A stretch of 64,000 nt of DNA from Adiantum capillus-veneris (GCA_014529385.2 CM043945.1:145063741-145127740), one strand, 5' to 3'. Shown: positions 45,632 to 57,984, numbered from the stretch's first letter. Made by a program: numbers and translations. The notes: generated by a model from the letters alone, not told the origin.

Positions 45632-46507
45632 ATGTTTAATCAGTTTGAAGAAGTGCAACTATATCATATTCCGAGGAAACAAAAGGAAGATGCCGATTTA
45701 CTTGCACAACAAGCAGTTACATGTGTTGAGAGAGAAGTGCAGGTCATCATGGTGGCAGCAGCTGTCAAGAAACCGAGATACCAGGGATTGGAGTCATTGG
45801 CTCCCATTATCGGCTACATTTTGGAGGGTGAGTTTCCACAAGACTTCATGAAGGCTCAGAAGAGGAGACTCATGAAGAAGGCAAGTTTCTATCTCTTCCT
45901 AGAAGGCTCCCTCTATCAAAGAGGGAAGGATCAAGTGTGCAGAAGAGTACCAACTATCGAGGAAATTCCAGCCATTCTAAAAGGTTTGCATGAAGAGGCA
46001 TGCGGTGGTCTTGCCCAAGAATCAACTGTGAAGAAGATTTTGCTTGCGGGGTATGTTTGGCCAAGCTTGCATGTGGATGTTCAACATTGGTGTAAAAGCT
46101 CTCACAATTGTCAGATAAATGGAAATAGAAGGTTGGTGCATGGCCCGAGGCAAATAGTGCTTGCAAATGGACCCTTTGAAAAGTGGGGCATTGATGCTAT
46201 GGGTCCTCTGCCTAGGACAAAAAATGGTAAACTCTACATTCTAGTGGCTGTAGACTATATGACTAGGTGGGTGGAAGCTCAAAGTGTGGCAAGAGTGAAT
46301 GAGAGGACAGTTAGCAAGTTTGTGTACAATCACATTTGTTGCAGATTTGGCACACCTTTGGAGATTGTTTCTGATAATGGTCCAGGGTTTAGGAAGGGCT
46401 TGCTCACAAAAGTTTGTGAAGAGCTTCACATTCTACATCGTCATAGCACACCATACTACCCACAGTCAAATGGAAATGGTGCAAAACAAGACAAAATTAT
46501 GGGATGA
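45632..46507 (+). pseudogene. E1 integrase, N-terminal and core
   Basis: The zinc-binding region has LHEEACGG and HWCKSSHNCQ, with the CxxC partly altered. The core shows KWGIDAMGPLPR (first Asp), VAVDYMTRWVEAQ and EIVSDNGPGFRKG (second Asp). At YYPQSNG the sequence jumps to another frame, and the block with the catalytic Glu, present in element A as NGLVESANE, is missing: a small deletion near 46478. Confidence 0.88.
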
Positions 46508-47159
46508 CTTCTTGGATGGTGCCTTGTGGGCATATCGAACCACATATAGGGAAGCCACGGAGTTCACACCATTTCACTTGGTCTATGGTCAAGAGGCTTT
46601 GCAGCCTATCGAGCTCAACATTCCAACAATGCGACTTCATGGCAAAGGAGCACAAGATGATCAAGAGGTATGGATGGATCGACTTCTTACGTTAGTGGAG
46701 CTTGAGTGGAAAAGAGAAGCAGCATATGAGTGCTACAAGAGGAAAGCCACACAAGAGAAAGAAACGCACGACAAGAAACTGAAGGACAAAGGCATCAAGG
46801 AAGGAGAGCTTGTGCTAAGGTATGACAATCGACTTGACAATCGTTTTGATGCCAAGTTTGAAACTAGATGGCAAGGGCCATACATAGTCAAGAAGGCTTT
46901 CAATTCAAGTTACTATCAGCTTATCGACTTGAATGGTAAAGAGCACTCCAGGAAAGTAAACGGGTATCGCTTGAAGCCTTACTTGAGTCGCCTTCTACCA
47001 AAGGATCTACCAGAGCAAAAGGAAACTATCCCATGTAAGTATTGTTCCATGAAGCATGAGTGTAACACAAACCAAAATTCCAAGGGGCCAAACAATAAAG
47101 ATCTTGTCAAGGACTCTGAAGCACTCTCTTTGGAAAAGATTCTTTATGATGGTACATGA
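46475..47159 (+). pseudogene. E1 integrase, C-terminal part
   Basis: In the second frame from the deletion: ALWAYRTTYREATEFTPFHL, VYGQEALQPIELNIPT, then the GPY-type module RWQGPYIVKKAFNSSYYQL and KVNGYRLKPYLSRLLP. The ORF ends about 28 nt before the 3' LTR. This is the normal end of Ty3 pol. Confidence 0.88.
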
Positions 47160-47169
47160 ATATACCATC

Positions 47170-47187
47170 ATCCTGGGGCAGGGCTAA
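47170..47187 (+). other. E1 polypurine tract region
   Basis: CCTGGGGCAGGGCTAA lies directly before the 3' LTR, the place where plus-strand priming occurs. Confidence 0.5.
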
Positions 47188-49557
47188 TGATAGCCATTTT
47201 TCGGCTCTCTGTGATTGCCATAGTGAGTTATCCCCCCCTATCAAATCACTCAAACACTGTGGTTATCCTCACCCTTTCACTGTATATAGGTGCGTGTGAG
47301 TTAGGGGACTTTTCCCATATCTCCTTACTGAAATAAAAAACCCTCAATTAGCTAAGCATTGGGCTAGTTGAGCCAAAAAAATAAAAAATATAAGTATATT
47401 ATGGCCCATGCGTATGTAAATATTTCTTTGTATATAGGGCCTAAATAAAAGATTTTTTCATAATTATTTTGGTATTTATTTAAATATTTCTACCTAGGTG
47501 TGTGTTATTTATGCTCTGTACATTGCCTCACCATTACCACAATTTTTCTTACCATTTTTCATACTCTTTATTCCATATAGAAATAATTTCATGTAAGCTT
47601 CTCTTATATTTGGTGTAACTCCACCCCAACAAAAATCCAAAAAAACTAGTTTTATTTATGTGTATATTTTTTCACTATTGTGATTTTTCCCTTCCTACAT
47701 CTATTTTGTTTTTTTTCTAAAAAATTAGAACATAAAAAATATTTATCTTTTTATGATAGCCTCATAATGAGAGAGATTTCTTTTGACCCCTTTATATTTT
47801 TTCCACTCATATTATTTATATTTGACATGTACATATTTTTTAGACCCCTCAATATTTGATTTTCTTAGTTGTACTATTCACTTATATCATGATCTCAACA
47901 ATATCTTCAATTATAGACCTACCAAATAAGGTCAAGGGTAGGTGGCATGCATACATGCACTATGGAGGGCTCACTCTTGGAGGTATTCAAAAGAATCATC
48001 CAAAGAAGGACCCCACAAAGACCTTGTGCAGTGGAAAAAAACGGTCGGTTTTGCTGAATTTTTAAAGTTCACTTGCTCTCCGAATTTGAAAAGGTGATAC
48101 AAACAAAAGTTATAGCTCGTGGGCTGAAATTTTGCCTCAAATTTTTTCATATTTTTTGGAGCTACGAGCTGTGAGCTATGATTTTATTAGTGGACCCCAA
48201 TTTTCCCATGTTATGCAGCCACACTCTCTCTTCCACTTTATCATTTTCCTTTTTCAGACACACTTCTCCACTCATCATCCCCACCTCTCTCACCACTCCT
48301 CTCTGCACCCTACTCACCTTCTCCTCAACCTTGAAGAATAAGAGAAACCATGGTGAACTCATACCTCCCACACACAATTCCATTCCAAAATTGACCACCT
48401 AGTCTCATTTTTCCTCCTCCAATTTACCCATATCTATCAAAAAAACCACAAAATTCAGCCTCTTCTCTTAAAAGACAGCATCATGGTGGTTGATTACTCA
48501 GCTTCAATTACCTTGTCTCTCAAGGAAGGTCAAGAGTGGAGAAAAAATGTACCGTCAAAGCTAGTGGACCGTCAACAAGCGTCAAAATTGGCCCTACTCA
48601 AGACACTTGGAGCATCAACCTTGTAAGAAATCCACCTTTTCTTACCTCTTAAGAGTTTTTCTTCCTTATTTGTATCCTACATGGATACTCCCATTGTAAA
48701 TATCCAATTCCATTTGTAAATTAATACTAACTCTACTAACACTAACCCACTATGAAAAGTCCTATCACCTCCATTTCTCTCCTCTCTCTTTCCCCACCAA
48801 CTTCTTGATAATTCCAAGCAAAAGAAATTAGATAAATTGCTGAAAATCTAACCCAACCATGGTTAGAGGAGTAACCCTAGCCTTCAAAATTGCTATAAAA
48901 GGAGGGTGTAGCTAGCACAAAAGGGGGAGCCATAAGCAAGAGCACTATGCTATCGCTTGAGAAGCCAAGCTCAACCTCTCTAGAAGGAGCTCTTGAGTGG
49001 AAGCTCATTGTCTTATGCATATGCATGTGTTGTAATAGGGGATTAGCAAGGGAACTCTATGCCATTGTAAGAGAGAGAGTGATCATTCAATTGAGGGTAG
49101 GAAATCTATCATTTCTCCTACTAGTGTAAGCCCAACATTTGCTGAATCAAGGAGGGTGGATTTGGACTAAGCTTGGATACTTTGTCTCCCTTCCAACGTG
49201 AAGTAATGGACAACAATGATGCGTAAGTGTCTTGGTGTTTTTTTGTTAAGTTCTTGATAGCTTGTCTCTGGTGTTGTCATCAATCTAGCCATAAATCCCA
49301 CATACTGTAAGAGGGCGACAGGGTGGAGAGGACTCCCCTGGCTTTAAGACAGTGATTGGGGTGGCTTTTCTTGTGATGTGTTGTGGTGAAATTTACGAAA
49401 GCTATGTTGAACAAATACTAATCTCACTTTGATTTGTCATGACAGATTTGTAAGAAGGTATTAATGCAACAAGCACCCCCTCCCCCTTTCTCTCTCTTTC
49501 TTAAATATATAGTTGTGTTTGCTTGATCATTGCCGATATGTTTCAAAGCAACCCGAG

Positions 49558-49645
<88 letters not shown>

Positions 49646-49895
49646 TTTTAGTGTGTGAGAGTGTTCCATTGGTGTTAGGGTTAGTGTAAATGTTTGTGGG
49701 TTGCTCTAACGATTTTCCTCTTTTGCGTCCTAGTTCGCTCTTAAACTAGGTGGTGCCCCTTGTGTAGTTGGGATTTGGCTGTGGGTTTGTTGTTTTGGTT
49801 TGTGTTGTGTTGTGCCCCAGCCCCATTGAGCAGCACGGGAGCCTTGAAGGGTGTCTAGAGGCCACTCTTGTTGTTGCCCGCCCCGGACCGCTTCA
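47188..49895 (+). repeat. E1 3' LTR
   Basis: 2,708 bp, over 99% identical to 38610-41318; differences include a 9-bp deletion after GTGTAAAT and a longer CT tract (49560-49642). Confidence 0.93.
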
Positions 49896-50354
49896 CCACC
49901 TTGGAGCCAACTTGGAGGAGAGTCTTTCTGATACCTCTTTGGAGAGATCATACACCTATATGACTGAGGGATCCAAAAGTGTGAGTTTCAAAGAGGAAAC
50001 CAAAATGGGAGCAAGACTATTGTAGCCTGCACCAATCTAAAAAAATTGCACTTACAATATATGTTCAAGAATGAGCAAGGTGCTCAAATATATAAGGATG
50101 GTATGGATCGTTAATGTGCTAAAATTGAAGAGAGGCCTAGTGAGCATAAGCTCACAGTGCTCATAGATTATAGTGTCAAATCGGTATTTTGATGAAGAGG
50201 AAAATATGTATATAGTTGTGCTTAATCATTTTATTATGGACAAGTGGGGATTAAAAGGCACGAAAGAAAAAATTGATGTAGAGCCTGAAGAGAAGTCGTC
50301 AAACTTGGACATTCCAAATGCCAAGCTTAGATGAGTAAATGTGGCTACATGCGT
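49896..50354 (+). pseudogene. 3' half of the frame split by E1, then unassigned coding-like DNA
   Basis: LGANLEESLSDTSLERSYTY and SKSVSFKEETKMGARLL end in a TAG at about 50025. A later open stretch reads NRYFDEEENMYIVVLNHFIM and WGLKGTKEKIDVEPEEKSS. It looks like an old coding sequence, but I do not recognise the family. Confidence 0.4.
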
Positions 50355-52738
50355 TGATAGCCGTTTTTTGGCTTTCCATAATTGCTATAGTAAGCTACCT
50401 CACCCTATCAAATCACTCAAACATTTTGGTTATCGCTACCATTTCACTGTACAAAGGCGTGTGTGAGTTAGGGACTTTCTCCATATTTTCTTAAAAAACC
50501 CTCAGCTAGCTAGTCACTGGGCTAGTTGAGCCAAAAAACTAAATAAAATAAAAAAAATAGAATATATTATGGTCCATTTCTGTGTAAATATTTCATTGCA
50601 TATAGAGCCTAAATAAAAGAATTTTTCATAATTATTTTGATATTTATTTAAATATTTCTACCTATGGTGTGTTATTTATGCTATGTACATTGACTCACCA
50701 TTACCATATTTTTTCTTACCATTTTTCATACTCTTTATTCCATATAAAAATAATTTCATGCAAGCTTCTCTTATTTTTGGTGTAACTCCATCCCAACAAA
50801 AATCCAAAAAAACTAGTTTTATTTATGTGTATATTTTTTCACTATTGTGATTTTTCCTTCCTACATCTATTCTCTTTTACTCTCATAAATTAGAACACCA
50901 AAAATATTCATCTTTTTATGGTAGACTTATAATGAGAGAGATTTATTTTGAACCCTTTATATTTTTTCCACCTATATTATTTATATTTGACATGTACATA
51001 TTGTTTTAGACCCCTCAATATTTGATTTTCTTAGTTGTACTATTCACTTATATCATGATCTCAATAATATCTTCAATTATAGACCTACCAAATAAGGTCA
51101 AGGGTATGTGGAATCCATGCATGTACCATAGGGAGCTCACTCTTGGAGGTATTCAAAAGAATCATCCAAAGAAAGACCTCACAAGGACCTTGGGCAGTGG
51201 AAAAAACAGTCGGTTTTGCTGAATTTTTAAAGATCACATGCTCCCCGAATTTGAAAAGGTGATACAAACAAAAGTTATAGCTCGTGGGCTGAACTTTCAC
51301 CTTCAATTTTTACATAGTTTTTTGAGCTAGGAGCTATGAGCTATGATTTTATTGGTGGACCCCAGTTTGCCCATGCTATGCAGCCACACTTCCTCTTCCA
51401 CTTTATCATTTTCCTCTTTCACACACACCTCTCCACTCATCATCCCCACCTGTCTCACCACTCCTCTCTGCACCCTACTCACCTTCTTCTCAACCTTGAA
51501 GAATAAGAGAAACCATGGTGAACTCATGTCTCCTACACACACTTCCATTCCAAAATTGACCACTTAGTCTCATTTTTCCTCATCCATATTACCCATATCT
51601 ATCAAAAAACCACAAAATTCAGCCTCTTCTCTTGAAAGACAGCATCATGGTGATTGATTACTCATGTTTACTTACCTTGGCTTCCAAGGAAGGTCAAGAG
51701 TGGAAAAACGTACCGTCAAAGCTAGTGGACCGTCAACAAGCGTCAAAATTGACCCTACTCAAGACACTTGGAGCATCAACATTGTAAGAAATCCTTATTT
51801 TCTTACCTTAAGAGTTTTTTATTCCTTATTTGTATCCTACTTGGATACTCCCATTGTAAATATACAATTTCATTTGTAAATCAATAAGAATACTAACTCT
51901 ACTAATTTACTAACACTAACCTACTATGAAAAGTCCTATCACCTCCACTTCCCTCCTCTCTCTTTTTCATCTATCCCCACCAACTTCTTGATAATTCCAA
52001 GCAAAAGAAATTAGATAATTCCCGAAAATCTAACCCAACCATGGTTAGAGCAGTAACCCTAGCCCTCAAAATTGCTATAAAAGGAGGGTATAGCTAGCAC
52101 AAAGGGGGAGTCATAAGCAAGAGCACTATGCTATAGCTTGAGAAGCCAAGCTCAACCTCTCTAGAAGGAGCTCTTGAGTGGAAGCTCATTGTCTTATGCA
52201 TATGCATTTATTGTATTAGGGGTGATTAGCAAGGGAACTCTATGCCATTGTAAGAGAGAGTGATCATTCAATTGAGTGTAGAAAATATATCATTTCTCCT
52301 ACTAAGTGTAAGCCCAACATTTGCTGAATCAAGGAGGGTGGATTTGGACTAAGCTTGGATACTTTGTCTCTCTTCCAACGTAAAGTAATGGAAAACAATG
52401 ATGTGTAAGTGTCTTGGTGTTTTCTTAAGTTCTTGATAGCTTGTCTCTGGGTGTTGTCATCAATTCAACCATAAATTCCACATACTGTAAGAGGGCAACA
52501 GGGTGGAGAGGACTCCCCTGGCCTTAAGACAGTGATTGGGGTGGCTTTTCTTGTGATGTGTTGTGGTGTAATTTACTCAATCTATGTTGAACAAATACTA
52601 ATCTCACTTTTATTGGTCGTGACAGATTTGTAAGAAAGTATTAATGCAACAAGCATCCCCTCCCCCTTCTCTCTCTTTCTTACATATATAATTTTGTTTT
52701 CTTGATCATTGCCGATACATTTCAAAGCAGCCCGAGCA

Positions 52739-52816
<78 letters not shown>

Positions 52817-52989
52817 GCGTCCTAGTTCGCATCCAAAACTAGGTGGTGCCCCAAATTTGTGTAGGGTTAGGTTGTGGATTTGTGTGTGTGTTCGCTGTTT
52901 TTTTCCAACCCCAATCCAATTGAGCGGCACGGGAGCCTAGAAAAGTGCTTAGAGGCCACTCTTCTTGTTGCCCGCCTTGGACCGCCTCA
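50355..52989 (+). repeat. E2 5' LTR
   Basis: Starts TGATAGCCGTTTTTTGGCTT and ends CGCCTCA. TATA box at about 52076, CT tract at 52742-52814, followed by the block ATTGGTGCCCCCACTGAGGA. Confidence 0.9.
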
Positions 52990-53064
52990 AATTGGTGCCC
53001 CCACTGAGGACGGCTTGTGTATGTTTTGTGTAGGTTCAATCTTTAGCATAGTCAAGTAGCTTGC

Positions 53065-53277
53065 ATGAATCACGATAATTTGTATGATCCCTTCATTCCC
53101 ATTGCAAGGCAAAAGGTACACATAATTGTTAGTACTAAGTTGCAATTTCAACATGTAATTCGTAGAATTGTAGGTCCTCTTAGGTTGGCACAGATAAACG
53201 CATCAATAAATCCTTTTATTTTGCTTCTCATTAGGTACGACCTTATTTTGGACGTCTATATTTTTGTTTTGTTTTAA
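53065..53277 (+). CDS. Small ORF a of E2 (70 aa)
   Basis: Begins MNHDNLYDPFIPIARQK, ends LDVYIFVLF. Same length and boundaries as 41395-41607, with about 12 residue changes and no stop. Confidence 0.5.
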   Translation: MNHDNLYDPFIPIARQKVHIIVSTKLQFQHVIRRIVGPLRLAQINASINPFILLLIRYDLILDVYIFVLF

Positions 53278-53298
53278 GAATTAGGTCATGCATAGACC

Positions 53299-53517
53299 AT
53301 GGATAATGGCCCAAGAATAGAGGTTTTTCCGTTTCATTTCACTCCACACATTAGAATAAACATTGCAATGAGTAGAAAAATCCATTTTCAACAACGTATG
53401 GTGTTCATGTTTGGTGTCCAAAGAGTAGGAGAAATTCTCGCATCACCAAACCCTGTCATCCTGCCTCTTATTGATTATCATAGGTCATTTGATGTGAATA
53501 TTTTTATTTTGTTGTAG
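53299..53517 (+). CDS. Small ORF b of E2 (72 aa)
   Basis: Begins MDNGPRIEVFPFHFTPHI. About seven residue changes from the E1 copy; VGEILASPNPVILPLIDY is identical. Confidence 0.55.
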   Translation: MDNGPRIEVFPFHFTPHIRINIAMSRKIHFQQRMVFMFGVQRVGEILASPNPVILPLIDYHRSFDVNIFILL

Positions 53518-53602
53518 AATAGATTGCAAGCTAGAAAACATTATTGTGTAAATTTTTTAAGAAAGAAAAACAAAAACGTGTTGTCACTTTGAAACCGATT
53601 CA

Positions 53603-54376
53603 ATGGAGGCCCAACGCCAAATGTCCGGATATCCTCTTTTCTTTGGACAGCCTGGAGAGGATGCAGAATTATTTTTAGCGAATTTCAAGATGTCTTGCCG
53701 TATCAAGAGGATAGTAACTGATCAAGAACGTGTAGAAATGTTTGAGGTGGTCCTTAGGAAAGATGCTAGCACTTGGTTTGACTCTTTGCCTGAGGAAGTT
53801 AAAGGGAATTACACAGAAGTTTTGAATCATTTCAAGAAATACTTCTTTGATCCCCAAAACACTCAAAAACTATGGCAAGACATTGTTTCTCATAAGCAAA
53901 AAGACTTAGATGACTACTAATTGTACAAGCAAAAGTTTCTACGTCTATGGGTGAGAAATGTTGCTAACCCTCGTGATGGTGCAGAGTTTCTAAGAAAGGA
54001 GAGGTTTATATCCGGACTCTTTCCTGACCTTAAGGTAAAAGTTGAGGCCGGTGCACTTGCTACCTTTGATGCAGCTGAAATTAGGGCTGCTGAGAAATAT
54101 AGGAAACTCAAGTGCTTAAGGGGGGAGGTTCCAATAGAAGGTCTTAGACCCAAAGGTAAGTCACAAGCATCAACATCTAGGGAGCTTCCTGAGGTAACGA
54201 CGGAAGTGATTCAGAAGCTAAATGAATCTTTAAGCAGCTTGTCAATTCAACTTTCACAAGCTGTAGGTCCAAAGGGACAAGCAAGGAAGTCTGAAGAGGG
54301 AGATCCACGACCTAGGAGAGTCTTGCAATGTTGGAATTGCAGTGAGTCTGGACATGGGATGTATAATTGTCCTTAG
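53603..54376 (+). pseudogene. E2 gag, truncated
   Basis: Starts MEAQRQMSGYPLFFGQPGED. A TAA at 53918-53920 stops the frame where E1 has Tyr. The frame then continues through AAEIRAAEKYRKLKCL to the zinc knuckle CWNCSESGHGMYNC and a TAG at 54374. It has a sense codon where E1 carries its TAA, so the two copies acquired different stops. Confidence 0.85.
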
Positions 54377-54479
54377 CCCCGTGGGGAGCCAGGGAGACCT
54401 AACTTGAATTACCCAGTGATGAATGCAGGTGAAGGAACTAGTCAGCAACCACGGCTTCTACAAAGTCAACAATGGATGG

Positions 54480-55200
54480 ATCAACACATCATATCTCATG
54501 CGGCTTGAATGCAAAAGCCTTTCCATGTTTGGCAAGCATTTCTTCAAAGCATATTCTTTCCACCTCTATCAAATTGTCCTTGCAACCAATTTTCAACTCC
54601 TTCAAAGTATCCTGTGTACACTTATCCCCAATCTTACTCGGGTCACAAAGACTAGCTTGTAAAGCAGCTTGATCCCTGTTATCCATACAGTCTTTTGGTA
54701 GAGATAATGCCACTGGTTTCACTTTCTTTGCCATAGACTTGTACTTGCTCTCCACTCGTACGTCAACACCTTTAGAATTTTTGAAATGCGCAATGATTTT
54801 GTACATTTCTATTGAGCATACTTTCACAACCTCACTTCCCATACAAAAATTACAATCCACTAAAGACTCCAAGTCTTTCATAATATCCACAAACGAACAC
54901 TCCTCAAACAAACCTGCAATGCATTCATCAGCTTCTAACAAACCATTGGTCCTCAAACCCTTTTGTGCTTTGCATATATATCATGCAAGAACGTTTCTCT
55001 TCTTGTACCACTATAATCCGCTCTATAATGTACATGGCCAAAACCCCTCATATCCCTGTAGTCCTTGAATTCTTTGTTTATCTTTGGCAAGGGTTTCTCT
55101 CTAAGACTTTCACAAACAGTAAGGAACTGTGTTGCACACTTCCCATCTTGCTCCTTATCCTAGCATATTAAGCTGACCCATCGTCCATCACCTTGGTTTC
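54480..55200 (-). pseudogene. Ty3 relic C, segment before reverse transcriptase
   Basis: The minus strand reads KYKSMAKKVKPVALSLPKDC, then TLKELKIGCKDNL and MLAKHGKAFAFKPHEI (54956-54489), the linker that precedes reverse transcriptase in some plant Ty3 elements. Upstream frames to 55200 are broken. It joins E2 head to head at about 54464-54480. Confidence 0.6.
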
Positions 55201-56399
55201 CATGCAAGTAGAAGTGATGTATGGTTGCTCAAGGATAAGAGGGTATGTAGACATCTCCTATACAAATAAATTTTGGTCATCTTACATATCCCCTATAGTC
55301 ACCTTTACATTTGGACAAGCTCCAAATAGCTTTCCTGATGAGTTGTTTGCTACACAAATTATCCATCCATAACTTATATCAAATATCCATTTTATAGAAG
55401 CATAAAAACACCTTTAGAACTACATATGCTAGCTCTGTAGCACTTTAGAGGTGACTAAGCTATATTTTAGGATGATAGAATGCCAATTTTAGGAAAATTG
55501 GTTAAAAACAACATACGTTTTTTGGCTCAAGTTAGGTTTAAAAATGTTATTCGAACTCAACTCTAAAGGTGGAATCAGTAGCCCCAAAAAATTCAAAGTT
55601 TTTTTCAAGTCATGCACTTTAGAACCTCCTTGGCATCTCAAGCAATAATTCTAGAAAGATAGTGAGTTAAGAGGACACGAAAGTGTCGTGTTATCGATCT
55701 AGTGTTAAAACAATTCAAAGTAGCCACTGCCACAACCAACAAAATTTCAATAACCTTAACGTGAATATACTTGGAAGTGATAGCCCAAACAAGTGAAAAA
55801 ACCTAAAGCAAGCCAACCTACGTATGAATGGATTTCAAAGTGCAAACCAGACGACCAACCCTAACATACCAAGACAACATGGAAATGGAGATCAAAGCAC
55901 CCAAATAGAAAACCAGCTCAACCGTCCACATCCAAAGTACAAGTGGCTACCCAAGAAAACACCAACAAAGGAAATCACAGCAACGATACTCACCAAACAA
56001 ACAAACAATCAAAGATGGAGCATGCTATTTTAAAATTCTTTTGTTTGGACCATGTAATTTAAATGGAGCCTCGCCAGCAAAATCCACTAAACAATCCGTT
56101 CACTACCCTCATATTGCACAGTGTATTGTTACCCCATGCATCTCCTCCATTGGCATAATAGGGCTACATTAGATGGCCTTGCATAGACACAACATTTGCA
56201 CCCATGCACATTGCATAGACCTTCATCCAGGACAACCTCAAAACGGGAAAGGGGGAGTAGGACCAGTTGTAGCAACCTGTTGCAAGATTTTGAGTTGCAA
56301 GATGTTGAGAATTCATGTGTATAGTGTATAAAGTGTGTTTTTCGCTTAAAAGTTTGTTTTCTATCAATTTTTGCCTCTTATCAAGTATACTAATGATCC
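55201..56399. other. No gene recognised
   Basis: One open stretch (55824-56033) is Asn/Gln-rich with HPKYKWLPKKTPTKE and no known domain; otherwise AT-rich sequence without visible repeats. Confidence 0.4.
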
Positions 56400-57088
56400 A
56401 TATTCACAATTTTCAACAAACATGATGCCTAGAGTAAGAGCGTGTACACATGAGTATGTGAAATAATTTTGGCTAAGTTTTGGCCAAATAATAATAATTT
56501 TTAGTAATTTAGCTAATGAAGATTAAAAATTTAATAAAATGAGTCAAGAGATCCAAAATCAAAATCTAAAAGAAAACATCGGATCAACAAAGAAAGAGCT
56601 TTGAGCATATCAAAATTGGAAGCATTTGGCACAAATCAAATATTGGGCCAACATATGACGAATCAAATGGAAAAAATCAAGGGCAATTAGTGATCGAAAA
56701 TCCAAACGATTGGGTAAGTTGACCACATGTAGGCAAATTAGGTCAAATCTAGACTTATTTTCACTTGCTAGAGCCACACACGCACACACACAACTTTTGT
56801 GTGACCTAGAGCAAGTTGTTGCTTCCTTGCTTGCCATGGGCATTTTGGACCACCACAACCCACCAGATTTGACAAGTATGCTCATCTACCAACCCTTAAC
56901 AATTGTATGTTTCCCACACTACATAATAAACACAAGAATGTCTATAAATATTAAGTCAAAGTCACAAATTTTGCAAAGTATCAAAGGCCAGTAGGGGGGT
57001 TAAATGGAGTCAAAATTAAAAAGGTTTACAAGTGGGCTCCCCAAGCAAAGGATAATCCAACCATCCAATCAAAGTTAGGATTGGGGGT

Positions 57089-57114
57089 GGAACATGGATC
57101 GCAATCCATGTTCC
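57089..57114. repeat. Palindrome variant with extended arms
   Basis: GGAACATGGAT, centre CGCA, ATCCATGTTCC: 11-bp perfect arms. Confidence 0.9.
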
Positions 57115-57202
57115 CCCACCTTAGAATTCAAAAAGGTTTTACCTACTTAATCCTCTCCACAGCACCTACTCACTGTTCTGATTACAGATTAAAAAAAAGC
57201 AA

Positions 57203-57222
57203 ACATGGATTGCAATCCATGT
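57203..57222. repeat. Palindrome ACATGGATTGCAATCCATGT
   Basis: Perfect 20-bp dyad; CG pairs of the consensus are TG/CA here on both sides, preserving symmetry. Confidence 0.95.
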
Positions 57223-57477
57223 ACCCAACTATGTCAGATTCAGACCAAATTTTACCTATAGTTAGATCATAGGATGGGGGAGTGACTCTACAAAATTTAG
57301 TCAAAATGAGGTGCTCTAGACCCAAAAACCCCCCAAAATCTTAATATTTTAGTATGCAAATCATGCCATTTTGACCCATGCAATGAAAATCTCATTCAAA
57401 CACCAAAATATTATGACCAATAGCTTGGGGGAGTTGTATGGAACCCTCCCTTCAAGTTTTGTGCAAATTTGCAAAAG

Positions 57478-57961
57478 CATAGGAAGAGAATGGGGTCTAG
57501 GAGGGCCTCTTTATTTGGCAGTTTAAGGAAGTCAAACCTTTAATTATAAGAAAGTAATCAAAGGACATCTTTTGAATTCAAACATGCAAAACAACTAGTT
57601 TATTTGAATTCAAATTTTCTCCCAAAATAGAATTTAAAATCTAGCGGGTAAAACCGTATCATGTAGCATATCTATGGAAAGAGCTCGACACGTAGATTTC
57701 ATATCTATGATCTCCATTCAAATTGGAGATCATATTTGAGAGTTATAGAAGGCCAAAAATCATAAAATTATCCACCTTTTTTTTTTTTGGGGGGGGGGGG
57801 GGGGGGGGAGGGGAAGTGCATCCTTTGACCACTCTTACACATCTGTTACACACCCACCATTCTTGCACACATGGAGTACACCTATTCGTCAAAATGTTAA
57901 TCACCTCCATAAGCTCGTGGCAAATAAAGAGGCGCTCCTACACCCCATCCGCTTCTTAATG
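57478..57961. mobile_element. MITE-like TIR element, ~480 bp
   Basis: Imperfect terminal inverted repeats of about 40 bp: left CATAGGAAGAGAATGGGGTC..., right ...CACCCCATCCGCTTCTTAATG, both with CTCTTTATTTG/CAAATAAAGAG at the inner end. A second copy lies at 59286-61355. No ORF. The target duplication is not clear. A T13-G20 homopolymer pair lies at about 57776-57808. Confidence 0.7.
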
Positions 57962-57962
57962 G

Positions 57963-57984
57963 ATGGATCGCGATCGCGATCCAT
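57963..57984. repeat. 22-bp perfect palindrome with extra CGCGAT
   Basis: GGATCGCGATCGCGATCC core with matching AT/AT flanks: the motif centre is duplicated. It abuts the right end of the TIR element. Confidence 0.95.

Larger units (their letters stand above)
38610..49895 (+). mobile_element. Ty3/gypsy element E1 (Tat-like), full length, 11,286 bp
   Basis: Two LTRs of about 2.71 kb (TGATAGC...TTCA) flank two small ORFs, gag, protease, reverse transcriptase, two RNase H domains and integrase on the plus strand. Hand comparison shows about 20 differences between the LTRs, under 1%. A 4-bp target duplication CCAC is possible (38606-38609 and 49896-49899). Internal stops and an integrase deletion show it cannot move by itself. 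The second RNase H after reverse transcriptase places it near the Tat group. Confidence 0.93.
50355..54464 (+). mobile_element. Ty3/gypsy element E2, truncated relative of E1
   Basis: A 2,635-bp 5' LTR, the same leader with two small ORFs, and gag as far as the zinc knuckle. Homology to E1 stops at about 54464 (after GGCTTCTACAAAG), where unrelated DNA begins. It is clearly more diverged from E1 than the E1 LTRs are from each other. No 3' LTR is seen. Confidence 0.88.

Noticed and set aside
22222-46507. Alternative genetic code or stop readthrough to explain the many in-frame stops
   Set aside because: All three stop codons occur, at different sites in sister copies, together with frameshifts and deletions; ordinary decay is enough.
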